The notes under the pieces: model-generated | Told to the model about the DNA's origin: nothing | What the model saw: only the letters and a program-made list of their open reading frames with translations | Database searches by the model: none | Part shown: one piece after another, positions 33,651-44,899 of the stretch | Layout: every line of letters starts with the position of its first letter | Numbering within the stretch: the stretch's first letter is position 1 | Translations under genes and position numbers: made by a program | Assembly: GCF_040802235.1 (NCBI RefSeq) | Contig: NC_133166.1 | Span: 434,001 to 498,000, forward strand | Direction of reading: 5' to 3' | DNA: 64,000 bases | DNA from: Manis javanica | Lineage: Eukaryota > Chordata > Mammalia > Pholidota > Manidae

Positions 33651-34595
33651 ATGGCAATGGCTGCAGGAAGAAATAGCACTACAGTTACCAGGTTTATCCT
33701 TTTGGGATTCTCTGAATTTCCAAGGCTTACAGAAGTCCTCTTTTCAATATTCCTAGGGATCTAGCTCACGACAGTGTTCTGGAATGTGGGTCTCATCACC
33801 CTGATCAAAACGGACTTTTATCTGAAGACACCCATGTATTTCTTCACCAGCACTTGCTTTTTTAGATACTTGTTATGTTTCTTCCACAGCTCCCAAGATG
33901 CTGGCAGACTCTTCCAGAAGCAGAAATCCATCTCCTTTGTGGGGTGCACCATGCAGTACTTCTTCTCCAGCCTGGGCCTGACCGAGTGCTGCCTCCTGGC
34001 AGCCATGGCCTATGATCGATGTGCTGTCATCTGTAATCCTCTGCTCTACACTGCCATCATGTCCCGCACCCTCTGCGAGCAGATGGTCGCAGGATCTTGT
34101 ATCACCGGGTTCCTTGGCTCATTTATCCAACTGTGTGCCTTACTTCAGCTCCATTTCTGTGGGCCATACGTCATCAACCACTTCTTCTGTGATCTCCCCC
34201 AACTGCTGATCCTGTCCTGCTCTGATACCTTTTTCTTTCAAATCATGACCTCCGTGCTCACAGTGATCTTTGGACTCACATTTGTCCTGATTATCATGAT
34301 ATCCTATGGTTATATCGTTGCCACCATTTTGAGGATCACTTCTGCTGAAGGTAGGACCAAGGCCTTCAACACCTGCACTTCTCACCTGATGGCAGTGACC
34401 CTCTTCTTTGGCTCAGGTGCCTTTGTCTACTTGTGCCCTGTCTCTGATGATTCTCTGAGCCAAAACAAACTGGCTTCCGTTGTATACACTGTTATCATCC
34501 CCATGTTAAATCCACTGATCTACAGCCTAAGGAACAAGGAAATCAGAGATGCCCTGAGCAGATGGAAGAAAAGAATGCTGTCATGGAATCTTTAA
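33651..34595 (+). pseudogene. Olfactory receptor pseudogene (family 5, OR5AN-like)
   Basis: Homologous along its whole length to the intact gene at 43,958. Start ATG at 33,651 (or 33,657). Codon 38 is TAG at 33,762-33,764 where the intact gene has TAT (Tyr35), a single-base change. A 2 bp loss near 33,855-33,885 and a 1 bp loss near 33,911 bracket a scrambled stretch covering the end of TM2 and the first extracellular loop (reads FRYLLCFFHSSQDAGRLF); together they restore the frame. One Phe codon is also lost (FFSS against FFFSS), and the TM3 motif reads MAYDRCAVICNPLLY instead of DRY. The remainder is open to the end (NPLIYSLRNKE). Not able to make a receptor, barring read-through of the stop. 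Middle and 3' parts are almost identical to the intact gene while the first third is clearly diverged. Confidence 0.9.
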
Positions 34596-34664
34596 GAGGT
34601 GCATTTTAGGGCTTAGAAAACATAGAGAATGGTGAAACGGGTATGGTAACACTTATCAGCCTTG

Positions 34665-35025
34665 TAATACATTGTGTAGTTTTTCATAAATATCTGCTTT
34701 TCCCCTACTCCCTGAGCAATGATTGTACTTCATTCCTTTGAAGTCAGGTTTGACCACATGACTTGTTATGGCAAATGAAATGTGAGCAGATATGGCATCT
34801 CTCACTTCTAGGCAGAGGCTGTACATATATATATACATATATATATATATATGCTTCTTAACTGTCTTCTTTCTCAGTGCTTCCATTAGTGGCTGAGTGG
34901 TAAGGAATAAGATGATGATACAGGAGAAGATCCCTTAGCTGACCTAAGGTGGACATACAGTGTTAGCAGAAATAAATGTTTGGATTGTTTGATACTGTGA
35001 CATAGTCTAACATAACTGTTCTGGA
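34665..35025 (+). mobile_element. MLT1-type MaLR LTR fragment
   Basis: Contains 'tttgaccacatgacttgtta', 'ggcaaatgaaatgtgagcag' and a 3' part ending near 'gtctaacataactgttctgg', typical of worn MLT1 LTRs. It includes an expanded (TA/CATA)n microsatellite at about 34,822-34,853. Confidence 0.5.
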
Positions 35026-36954
35026 AATTTGTACAGGTAATAGTATGCTATTAAAAAAATTAAGTGTTACCATTCATAGGTTTCTTTAGGGCTAGGCAGT
35101 AGGTATCAGGGCATCTTATTGGCAATTGAAAGGATATCAGTTCATGTCTGGCACAATAAAACATTTGATACAACTATCATCTGTGTAATTTGGAAGGAAA
35201 TTTGTGTGGAAAAACAGAATGTTGTAGCATGAGATGGTTGCTGCTAGATGCATCTAACAAGGCCCTACAAAAATGACACAAGTCACAAAACAACTGATTT
35301 GCAAGCAAGAATGGAAGAGAATCTAGAAAGAATCGAGAAACTTGGGGAGTTGCAGAGTTAGGAGAGAAAACTGATTTTCATCTCCAAACCAGTAAAAATG
35401 AACATTAGAATGAGTCTGAGAAAAATGGGCCAATAAAACACAGCCTTGCACCAAGGACCATATCAAGATGTGGTCCTCAGACCTCATCATTGTAAACTCT
35501 AAATGGTTGAAGGTAATGGTCAGTAAATTTTCTTTAATTTGAGATTGTGATTCACATAAAAGAAATTTAGAGTGTTCGAGTATGACTCTTGCAGAGAAGC
35601 CTGATAGGCCTAAGATATTTGAAATTTATGTATGTGGATATACATATATATATGGCAAAGGTATGCCAATGGGAATATGACTGTGAGGTCCACTGGTTGT
35701 ATATTGTATGTCACTATGCAGAAGTATCTCATTTAATAGCTGAATGGAGGTGTCACTAGAGAAAAATACCTTTTAGTTAAGGTACTATCTTCCAGGAAGC
35801 CTTATGTGCACTAAAAAGGTAGTTAATACGGTGCTTTTCTCCCAGTAGCTTAAATATACAACTCCAGGAACTTCTACCCTTCACCATCATTCCCTGTAAC
35901 TCAAATGCATATTTGTGCTTTCTTTTCCCATAAACTTAGGCTCTACCAAGTTAGAGGTCCTAGATCTCAAGGGCAAATACTTTTGTCAGGGGCACAGAAG
36001 GATTCCAGTGAACTTGAAAATGAGCCAGACCAGCAGGCACAGAAAGGACTTTCTGTGTGGTGGGGATAATCGACCTGATTATCATAAGGAGTAGGGTTGC
36101 TGCTGTACAACAGGAAATAGAAGAAGTGTGTCTGGAACACAAGGGATTCACTGGGGCACGTCTTGATATTTCTGTGCCCAAGAGGACAATTAATGGGCAA
36201 TTGCAGCAACCAAGAACTATCAAGAGCAAGGCACCTAAAGGCTCAGACTCTTCAGGGATCTAGGTGTGGTTAACCCTCTAGACAAGCAACCTTGACCAGC
36301 TGAAATAATGGCTAAGAGTGAGGCAAATCTGCAATCAGTGGTAGAGGAACAAGATTAATGTTTGGGTCCTCAGAACCAGCTGCAGTGTGAAGGACAGTAA
36401 ATTGCTTCACTGATCCTATTGACTCTAGCGCCCCTCTTGGCAGGAAGTGAGGGCATCTTGTTCCCGTGAAGATGGTGCCTCCATATTGTAGTGTTGGAGT
36501 CAGATCTTATGGGAAGTCATGAACAGATCTGAGTGGTACAATGGCTTGTCTATATCCATACTTCTTATCTACCTCTTCAAATCCTGTTAGCCTCACTTAT
36601 TTTTTGTTTTTGCTTTTTAATGTGTGTTATTGTCCCAGTTATTGCTGTTACAGCCGGCCTTGTAACCATTTACCGCAGCTTCTCATAAGTACTCGGGCAG
36701 AGGAGCCGGGCAAAGCACCGGACTTATGAAGTGACACAGGGTGGCACTACGTGCCTTCTGACTGGATATTACAGACAAGTGTGTAATATCACCCGCGGAA
36801 TAGTCTTGCTAAAACTATCAAAACTGAATCATATTAAGCCCCTACATCCAACTACCAATTTATATGAAGGACAGAAAAACATATTAAACTGTACTGTAGG
36901 GAGTCAATTAGCAAAATGCAGACTGTGAGAAGTTCCAAAGGAAAAACAAATACA
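35026..36954. other. Unassigned DNA, possible old ERV internal remnant
   Basis: No gene recognised. 35,945-36,540 has a moderately G/C-balanced, gene-like texture ('gaagtgtgtctggaacacaa', 'cagctgcagtgtgaaggaca') that may be worn ERVL/MaLR internal sequence. I could not find a convincing protein match in either strand. Confidence 0.3.
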
Positions 36955-36964
36955 TTTCATAAGG

Positions 36965-37066
36965 GGACACACACAAACACACACACGCACAGAAAGAGAG
37001 AAAGAAACAGAGACCCAAATGCACACATAGAGACAGAGGGAAAGAAACAGAAACTGAGACAGAGAT
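36965..37066. repeat. Simple repeat, (AC)n / (AG)n-rich
   Basis: Alternating ACACAC and AGAGAAAGAAACAGAGAC-type low-complexity sequence. Confidence 0.75.
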
Positions 37067-37494
37067 CATTGATATACTAAAAAAAAGAAACCAAACTGAT
37101 CTTCGAATTTTTAGGTATGCACATGTGAGTGATGAAAGTATAAAGAAAAGTAAGGAAATGATTATCATTAAATCAGAATAGTGGCTACCTGTAAATAGTG
37201 GCTACCTTTGAAAGGATCAAGGTCACAGAGCTCAAAATTAAATCAGAATTCAACCCAAGCAGGTGTGTCCAGAGCCAAAACCACAGTGAATAGCTGTTCT
37301 GATAAAGACTTCCTATGGGTGACCATACAACCTGGTTTGCCTTGGACAATCTGCTTTATGCTTGTCCTGATATGATTATTAACTCTCCTTTTCATGACCA
37401 AAGTTGTCCAGTTTGGATAACAAAAGATATGACTGCATTGAGAGCCCCTCCCAGATCTCATGATTCTAAACATCTGGGAAGAAAATTGGAATTT
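37067..37494. other. Unassigned intergenic DNA
   Basis: A short direct repeat of GTGGCTACCT (near 37,181 and 37,198). No gene or recognised repeat family. Confidence 0.35.
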
Positions 37495-37720
37495 GATTCA
37501 ATTAGGTCATAAGGGGCACATGATAGTATGAAGAAATGGAATCAACTGGGAACATTTCTCCATTTGTTTTCTCCATTACTCCAGAGAATAATTAACTGAA
37601 AACAGTGCCTTCTGCTAATTGCATCCTTTGTCTCCACACTGGACCCTAAGGAAACATTTAAGAGAGTCTTGAGTTGGAAGCACTTCTCTTGTTGCAATGG
37701 CTAGTAGGAGCCATGGCCAA
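37495..37720. repeat. Locally duplicated segment, copy 2 (with 6,189-6,410)
   Basis: Same order of matching blocks as copy 1, including 'cataaggggc', 'tctgctaattgc', 'ggaaacatttaagaga' and 'gttggaagcacttctctt'. Direct orientation, about 31 kb apart. Confidence 0.45.
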
Positions 37721-38339
37721 AGCATAGAGCCTAGGGGAAGTAAGCATCTCCGTCCTGAATGCTCATATTACGAAGTTTGTGTCCTCTAATTCCTGAAAGA
37801 ACTCTGCCCATCTGGGCATCTAAAGTGTGGTCAAGATAGAGCCCCTGGAGAAGGCAGCTGGGGCACCTGCACCACTCAGTTTTCACCAAGACACGCCTGG
37901 CAGAAGTGACAAGAGTATCTGGGTGGGTAAAACTGGAATGGGGCAATTTAGCTTGCCTTCTTCTTCTTGCAACTCTGCTCTCCTATGTGCTAGACCCAGA
38001 GACCTGATGCATCCAGGCTCAATGACTATTTTTACTTTTTTATTTTCTTACAATAACCATGCTCCCTCTCCCCTATGCCAATGGGACTGTTTGAGTTTTA
38101 ACAGAAAGCAAGGAATGTGAACTGAAAGAAAAACATCTAACATGGAATTTCAGGTACAGTGGGTGGAGTGAGGAACCTCGAGCATGGAGGTTTTTCTAAT
38201 AGCTCAACATCTGGGCCAATCAATCCCAAATTTCTACTACCCAGTAATTCCACTTTTCCCCTGTAAAAGATTTTTGGTTAGCAAAATACCTTTAGGATAT
38301 CATCTTTTTTATTATATTTTATTAATATTACAATTCCCA
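37721..38339. other. Unassigned intergenic DNA
   Basis: No gene recognised. The TTTTAACAGAAA phrase near 38,096 matches the one near 6,743, so the duplication may reach this far. Confidence 0.3.
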
Positions 38340-38470
38340 TTTGCAAGAGCTTACAATGTGACCAGCACTCTGTTACATACTTTACATGCCGTACTGAAAT
38401 TGATCTTCACAAAAACACTCTGAAGTGATGATCATTCCTCCCTTATAGATGCAGAAATAAAGAAATAACC
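38340..38470 (-). repeat. MIR SINE fragment (probable)
   Basis: Complement of a MIR 3' half: 'gagcttacaatgtgaccagc', 'actttacatgccgtac', 'cccttatagatgcagaaat'. Confidence 0.45.
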
Positions 38471-38879
38471 ATTCTTAGGAATTAATTTCCCATTTATGTT
38501 CATCAGAGATAGTTGCAACTTTGTGTACTCTGAAAAGAGTAGCTAGAGGGAGTTGATGTAATTTTACTCCAAAGCAATTTGATAGTGTGATTTTGCATAA
38601 ATATACAGTTTTAATAGCTTTTTGAAATACTAAAAATTGTTTTTTGCATCTTTGCAGACCCAACCTTGCAGGGAATGTTGATCATTATAGTAGTTGGTGT
38701 ACAGGGTGACTTAATTTAGCTACAATTGATACTGGGTCAATGAGACCTTTTGATCTTACCTACTCTTGTTTATACTTTTAAAATTATCTTCAAGCTTTAA
38801 ACAACTTATAATTAAATGGTACAATGCTAACAACTAGGAAAATAAAGATAAAAGTGATGCAAACTCTGGATGTAAATTT
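38471..38879. other. Unassigned intergenic DNA
   Basis: No gene or recognised repeat. Confidence 0.35.
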
Positions 38880-39095
38880 GCAGCAGAGTGTAATTGTTAG
38901 ATGCCCAACCCGGGAGCCAGTCTACCCCAGGGGGTTCCCAAGTCTGCCACTTACTGGTGTTAGGAACCTGGGCAAATTCCCTAACTTCATGTACCTCAGA
39001 TTAAAATGGGGTTGCTGTGGGGACTAATTGGGCTAATATTTGTATTAGAAGAGTGACTAGGACAGTAAGTATGCACTAAGTATAATTATTGATGA
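38880..39095 (+). repeat. MIR SINE
   Basis: 'cgggagccagtctacc', 'aagtctgccacttactgg', 'cctgggcaaattccctaa', 'cagattaaaatgggg' and 'agtatgcactaagtat' occur in MIR order. Confidence 0.65.
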
Positions 39096-39464
39096 AGACA
39101 AATAAACAAAAAGGAAGACATTTGCTATACTATACCCTAAAAGTGACAGCTGATTTGTCTTTTTTGATGCTCAAAACCTGTCAGTCTACAGTCTTTTTAT
39201 GATAAAACTAACATAACTCATTTCATCATGTCCAAAGCTTTCAATATGAACCAATAATTATTTCACACTGTTTAGTCTCTTGTTTCTCAGAGAAATTCAT
39301 TTAAGGATCTGGTTAGGACATAAAGGCTACAACACACAAGTGAACAAGCCCAAGCTCATCCCCTACTCCACATCCTGAAACTTCAAGCATCTATGAGCTA
39401 TGTCCCTCCCATGCCCTGCCTTTGAAGGTGGGCCACTGTGTTCTTTGAATTTTCCAAATATGAA

Positions 39465-39540
39465 TTTTATCCTTTTCTTTCCTTCTTTCCTTTCTCCCTT
39501 CCTCCCTCCCTCCCACCTCCCCTCCCTCCTTCCTTGCAAG
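39465..39540. repeat. Pyrimidine-rich simple repeat (CCTT)n/(CTTT)n
   Basis: An uninterrupted C/T tract of CTTT, CCTT and CCTC units. Confidence 0.85.
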
Positions 39541-40689
39541 GAGTAAAACAAGAGAAAATAACTATTAAAGATAGGACATGCTCTCCTTTGCTAACTTAAG
39601 AAGTTTACATCAGGCAGTAATTTCTAATCTGTCACTATGAACACTGTAAATCACAGTGACACAATTTGCTCCATGAAAGGCCCACAGTAAATCAACCTCA
39701 CTGAAACCGAAATCCTCAGATCTCAACAGAATGTTATTGTCTCAGGATTTCTGGATTGCCTGACCCCTGGGGCTCGTTTGGTAGAAGTCATGAGGGCAAA
39801 TAGTAATGGCCACAGAAACACTTTGGATATTTTTCCTACCGTTGTTCCAAGCTATTATCTCAGAGAAACACAAACGGTGCTTCTCATTCTATGATAGAAG
39901 ACTTATTTTCTACATGTATACATATTTACATACACATGGATTTTATATGTTGATGTATATAATTTCCCACCAAAATGGGATAATACGTTAGTGACAGAAA
40001 CCTCTTAAAAATTCTCTTTTAGCCCCATGACTGTGAACATTTTCCAGCTTTAAAGAAGATCCATCATGGCTCTACACAGTTTGAAAATGTATGCACTAAT
40101 AGAAATAAATGACAACACTATTAGTTGAGAGCATTAGGTTCTAACCTCAGGTTCTGACAAAGGCTGAAGGATTCCTTCCACAAACGTGTGCTCTCCACAA
40201 GAGTATGTGGGCTATCGGAGGTTTTCACCAAAAAATAATAGGTGCCGAGGATGGTTTTCCTTTCCTAAGACACAGCTTCATTCTACCTTTGTGTTAGCTT
40301 TCCAAACAGTTGTTTATACTCTAGTAACAAAATCCCACCTAACTCACTTATTCTTTAGAGAAGTGGATCTTGAAGTGTGCTTGGGGAACCAGCAGCATCA
40401 GTGCCACCCGAGAACCTTTGGTAAATGTAGATTCTGGACCTACTACATCAGGAATTCTAGGAGGTAGGGTCTGCTTGTCGATACTCTATTTCATGTTCTA
40501 TTGGTAAATTTGTCTCTCTTGTGCCTATTTAATAATGTCTGAATTTATACAGCTGTATAATTATTTTTGAGGGTGGGTGAGGCCACTCTGTCTACCTTGT
40601 ACTTACTTCTCAGTGCATTGGGCTCTTTGTTTCTCTTGCTTTCATTCTTATTGTAAAATCACGTTCCCCGAGTTCCCCACATACCACAC
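39541..40689. other. Unassigned intergenic DNA
   Basis: No gene or confident repeat in over 1.1 kb. 'gaagtggatcttgaagtgtg' with 'ctggacctactacatcagga' (near 40,360-40,455) looks like an old MER5-type DNA transposon core, with low confidence. Confidence 0.3.
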
Positions 40690-41110
40690 AAACCCTTATG
40701 AATTTGCATTTGCATTAAGAAATGGATCTATATTGAGAATAATTGAAACTTGTAAGTTCTTGAGTCTTCCAAGCCATGAACATGATTTATCTTTCCATTT
40801 ATGTAGGTATTCTTTGACATTTTCATAGAGGTTTATAATTTTATCCATCTGGATGGTTCTTTTGTAAAATTTATTCCTGGATATCATTTAAAATGGCTTC
40901 TTTTTGTTCAACTTTCCAGCTATTCTTGATGGAGCTTAAATATTAAATTGATTTTGAACATTATTTTTTGTATGTTGATTTGCTAAACTCTCATTAATTC
41001 TAATGACTTATCTGTACATTCTTTTTTGTTATCTATGTAGACATTCAGATAATCTGGCAATAAGTATTAATTTTAATAATTGTTATATGTTATGTAGTTT
41101 CTTTGGAGGT
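40690..41110 (-). mobile_element. Old L1 ORF2 fragment
   Basis: Complement of L1 RT-region text ('aagaaatggatctatattga', 'ttccaagccatgaacatgat', 'aggtttataattttatccat'). No open frame. Confidence 0.6.
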
Positions 41111-41269
41111 TTTACAAAGGTAACCAGATCTCCTGGAGGTAATGAAAATATCGTTTCTTTCTTATCCTCAAAAGCTGAAATTCTCATCATTGTTGATAGT
41201 GTAAAATGGTACAAATAGATTAATTTATGGCATGTGAATCATATCTCAGTATAACTGTTTTAAAAATTT

Positions 41270-41870
41270 TACCCTGGTTAAAAACCAATTTGACAGTTTC
41301 TTTTAAAAGTAAATGTACACTCTCCACATAATTCAGCAATTCAACTGTAAAGTATTTACCTTCCCAAATGAAAATATGTCTATACAGTGATTTGCACACA
41401 AAAACTAATGAAAGGTTTATTTATAATAGCTAAAAATTAGAAATAATCCAAATATCCATAAACAGGGAAATGGAAGACCACAATACAGAACATATATGCA
41501 ATGGAATATTATTTAGCCATTCAAAAGGGCAAACTACTGATGAACACAACTCTGGATGAATCTCAGAAACATGTTTGATGAAAGAAGCCAGACATGCAAG
41601 AGTACATACAGTTTGATTCCATCTTTTTGAAAGTCTAGTGAGAGGCAACCCTCATGTAGAGTGACAGAAAAGTCAGTGGTTGCCTAAGGCAGGGTGTTAG
41701 GACACAGGATTGATTTTTAAAAAGACACAAGAGAATATTTTGGAAGGAAGAAAATGTCCTATATATTGTGGTGTGCAAATGGGTGAGCAAACTTGTCACC
41801 TGCACACTTGAAATGAATACATTTTATTTTATGTAAATTATACCTCACTAAAGTTTATTTTAAAATTTGA
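41270..41870 (+). mobile_element. Old L1 3' end
   Basis: Sense ORF2 end and 3' UTR: 'aattcagcaattcaactgta', 'atggaatattatttagccat', a 'ctggatgaatctcagaaaca' stretch, then 'acacttgaaatgaatacatt' and 'ttatacctcactaaag'. Confidence 0.65.
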
Positions 41871-41879
41871 TTGTTTTTC

Positions 41880-43250
41880 TGCCCTTGGTACAGTAGCTAG
41901 AATCTTTAAGGCAAAGATTAATGCAAGATGTGGTGAGCTTCATTTCCTTGTTTTTCATATTCTATCAATATTTACCATTAAAAATGAAATTTACTGAGAT
42001 TGTCAGGTATCTTTTACAAGGTTGAAATATTTCCTTTACCTGATAATTTTTTTACCCTTTAATTTTTCTAGTTGTATCTATTTTGACAATTACATTGCTT
42101 TCTTCTTTAATCTCTTAGTGTGGTGAATTACATGAATTAATTTTCTAATATTAAACTAAACTTGCTTTTCTGGGATAAACTGAAGTTGTTCATGATATTT
42201 TTTTTTACATGTATATTGTTGGATTCACTTTGCCAAAATTTTGTTTAAGATAGTTCTCATCTATGTTCATAAGTGAGCATGGTTATAGTATTTCTTTATT
42301 GTTTCATGCTTATCAGTTTTTGGTATTAAGTTATGATAGTCCCACGAAATAAGTTGGAAATTGCTCCAAATTTCCATACTCTGGAAAATTTTGTGTATGA
42401 TTGGAATTATTGTTTTCCTTTAGTTCTTGGTACAACCTACTGATAAAGCCATTTGGGCCTGGAGTTTTCTGCATGGGAAAATTTTTACCATTGTTTCAAT
42501 TTTTTTTACTGTTTATGGAATATGCAGAATTCCCATTCCTACTTGAGTCAGTTTTGGCAAGTTAGACTTTGGCAAATTTCATTTTATTTAAGTTTTAAAA
42601 CTTATTGACATGAAATTGCTATGAGTATCCTATATGACATCTCCAAGATCTAGAGTTACAGCCCCTTTTCTGTTGTTTTAAAAATTCTTTTTGCTTGTTG
42701 TCACTGGATATGTTAAGAATCAACTTTTGCTTTTCTTGTATTCTTTTGTATTATTCTGTTCTTTGCTAAGAATTATGGTCAGATCATTTTTTTTCAGTCT
42801 TTCTTTTATATACATTCTAACAACTGTATCTCCAAGTCCCTCTTTAGTAAATCTACAACTTGTTAAGTGTCCTCACTATGAAAAAGAAACAATTATGTGA
42901 CATGATAGCTATTAGCTAAAGCTAAAATGGCACTCATATCACAATATGTAATTGCATGAATCAACACATTGTATGCCTTAAAATTATACAATGTTATATG
43001 CCAATTATATGTCAGTTAAAAAAATCCACAAGATTTGATAGGTAGTATTTTTTATTATATTTGTTATAAATATTTTCTAACTTCTTTTAGAGCTTAATTG
43101 ACTTCTGAATAGCTTAGAAATATGTAGTTTCCAATTATGTTTCTTTAATTACTAAATTGTTATTGATTTCTAACTTAATCACGATGTAGTTGGAGAATAT
43201 TATCTGTATTACCAATCCTTTAAAATATGAAGTTTCAGTTTATATTTATA
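41880..43250 (-). mobile_element. Old L1 ORF2 fragment, interrupted
   Basis: Complement of ORF2 (RT part 'gccatttgggcctggagttt', later endonuclease-side text up to 43,250). Interrupted at about 42,885-43,030 by the 3' end of another L1 in plus orientation ('aatcaacacattgtatgcct', 'ttatatgccaattatatgtc'). Confidence 0.6.
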
Positions 43251-43369
43251 TAAAACATAAATATTTAAGTTTTAATATAAAATATTATATTAATATAAAT
43301 ACTAATATAAAATATTAAGTTTTTCACAAACCAAAGGAGTGCTTCAAAACTGTATTGGAAAGATACAAC

Positions 43370-43570
43370 TAATGACACCAGTTCATATGATACTTACTTC
43401 ATGCATGATAGGCACTATACATAACTGAACCAATCTAACATCAAATAAACTCTGTGAGATGTGTTCTATGATCCTTGTTTTACAGATGAAATAACTAAGG
43501 TAGAAAGATTACAGACAGCCTATTCAGAGTCATAAAGCCCAGAGATAAGACAGCCACAGTCCAAAGCAGT
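43370..43570 (-). repeat. MIR SINE
   Basis: Complementary MIR order: 'gataggcactatacataact', 'cttgttttacagatgaaata', 'agcctattcagagtcataa'. Confidence 0.6.
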
Positions 43571-43920
43571 TATGGGACTTACAAGGCCAAACTCCTGGTC
43601 ACTACAGTATACACAGGAGTTATGATCCCATTAGTGTTACCCTAATATTTCTAAAGCAACTTTAAGAAGAGCTTTCCAGGTGTTATTATACTTTCTTTTG
43701 TCTTTTCAAGAGCTGGTGGGTTAATCAGGAAAAGTGCAATTATCCTCTTTTATGTGTGGGAAAAGTGATGTACAGACCCAGTGCCACTACTTAGGGGCAA
43801 AGTTAACCATCGTGATTTCTTCTAAAATGGCCCAATAGTTCTCGGTTCTGTGTTCAGTGTGGGGAGAAGGCGGTTTATTTCAATAGAAATTTAGATAGCA
43901 ACAGACTTAAGAATGTATTC

Positions 43921-43936
43921 TATTCTTTGTCTACAG
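43921..43936 (+). promoter_or_regulatory. Candidate 3' splice site before the OR coding exon
   Basis: TATTCTTTGTCTACAG: a pyrimidine-rich run ending in AG 21 bases before the ATG. OR genes usually have an intronless coding region preceded by one or more non-coding 5' exons. I could not identify the upstream exon or promoter. Confidence 0.4.
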
Positions 43937-43957
43937 ATCCCCAGGATCATCCACGTA

Positions 43958-44899
43958 ATGGCTGGGGGAAGGAACAGCACAATCACGATGTTCATTCTCT
44001 TGGGATTCTCTGAATTTCCAAAACTCACCGTTGTCCTCTTTTCGGTATTCCTAGGGATCTATCTCATGACGGTGTCCTGGAACGTGGGTCTCCTCTCCCT
44101 CATCAGGATGGACTCCCATCTGCACACACCTATGTACTTCTTCCTCAGTAACCTGTCTTTACTGGACATCTGCTATGTTTCCACTATATCTCCCAGGATG
44201 CTGGCAGACTTCTTCCAGAAGCAGAAATCCATCTCCTTTGTGGGGTGCACCATGCAGTACTTCTTCTTCTCCAGCCTGGGCCTGACCGAGTGCTGCCTCC
44301 TGGCAGCCATGGCCTATGATCGATATGCTGCCATCTGCAATCCTCTGCTCTACACTGCCATCATGTCCCCCACCCTCTGTGTGCAGATGGTCGCAGGATC
44401 TTGTATCACCGGGTTCCTTGGCTCATTTATCCAACTGTGTGCCTTACTTCAGCTCCATTTCTGTGGGCCAAACGTCATCAATCACTTCTTCTGTGATCTC
44501 CCCCAACTGCTGATCCTGTCCTGCTCTGATACCTTTTTCTTTCAAATCATGACCTCCGTGCTCACAGTGATCTTTGGACTCGCATCTGTCCTGATTATCA
44601 TGATATCCTATGGTTATATCGTTGCCACCATTTTGAGGATCACTTCAGCTGAAGGCAGGACCAAGGCCTTCAACACCTGCACTTCTCACCTGATGGCAGT
44701 GACCCTCTTCTTTGGCTCAGGTATCTTTGTTTATATGTATCCAAACTCTGTTGATTCCCTGAGTCAAAACAAGTTGGCATCAGTCTTATACACTGTTATC
44801 ATCCCCATGTTAAATCCACTGATCTACAGCCTGAGGAACAAGGAAATCAAAGATGCCCTAAGCAGGTGGGAGAAAAGAATCTTCTCCTGGTGTTGCTAA
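43958..44899 (+). CDS. Olfactory receptor, family 5 type (OR5AN-like), intact
   Basis: 313 codons starting MAGGRNSTITMFILLGFS; a further in-frame ATG 45 bases upstream would add a non-OR-like extension that overlaps the likely splice site, so I start here. A seven-transmembrane odorant GPCR that would signal through Golf in olfactory neurons. Visible OR signatures in order: N-glycosylation site NST at residue 6; PMYFFLSNLSLLDICY after TM1-TM2; MAYDRYAAICNPLLY at the end of TM3; conserved cysteines in the second extracellular loop; SYGYIVATIL in TM5; KAFNTCTSHL at TM6; PMLNPLIYSLRNKE in TM7. Length is normal for the family. From recalled similarity it looks closest to OR5AN/OR5A receptors (the OR5AN group includes musk receptors), but subfamily assignment needs alignment. 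Paired with a broken paralogue about 10 kb upstream in the same orientation. Confidence 0.93.
   Translation: MAGGRNSTITMFILLGFSEFPKLTVVLFSVFLGIYLMTVSWNVGLLSLIRMDSHLHTPMYFFLSNLSLLDICYVSTISPRMLADFFQKQKSISFVGCTMQYFFFSSLGLTECCLLAAMAYDRYAAICNPLLYTAIMSPTLCVQMVAGSCITGFLGSFIQLCALLQLHFCGPNVINHFFCDLPQLLILSCSDTFFFQIMTSVLTVIFGLASVLIIMISYGYIVATILRITSAEGRTKAFNTCTSHLMAVTLFFGSGIFVYMYPNSVDSLSQNKLASVLYTVIIPMLNPLIYSLRNKEIKDALSRWEKRIFSWCC

Noticed and set aside
43913-43957. Upstream ATG extending the OR by 15 residues
   Set aside because: The extension is not OR-like and overlaps a likely splice acceptor; the pseudogene has no equivalent.
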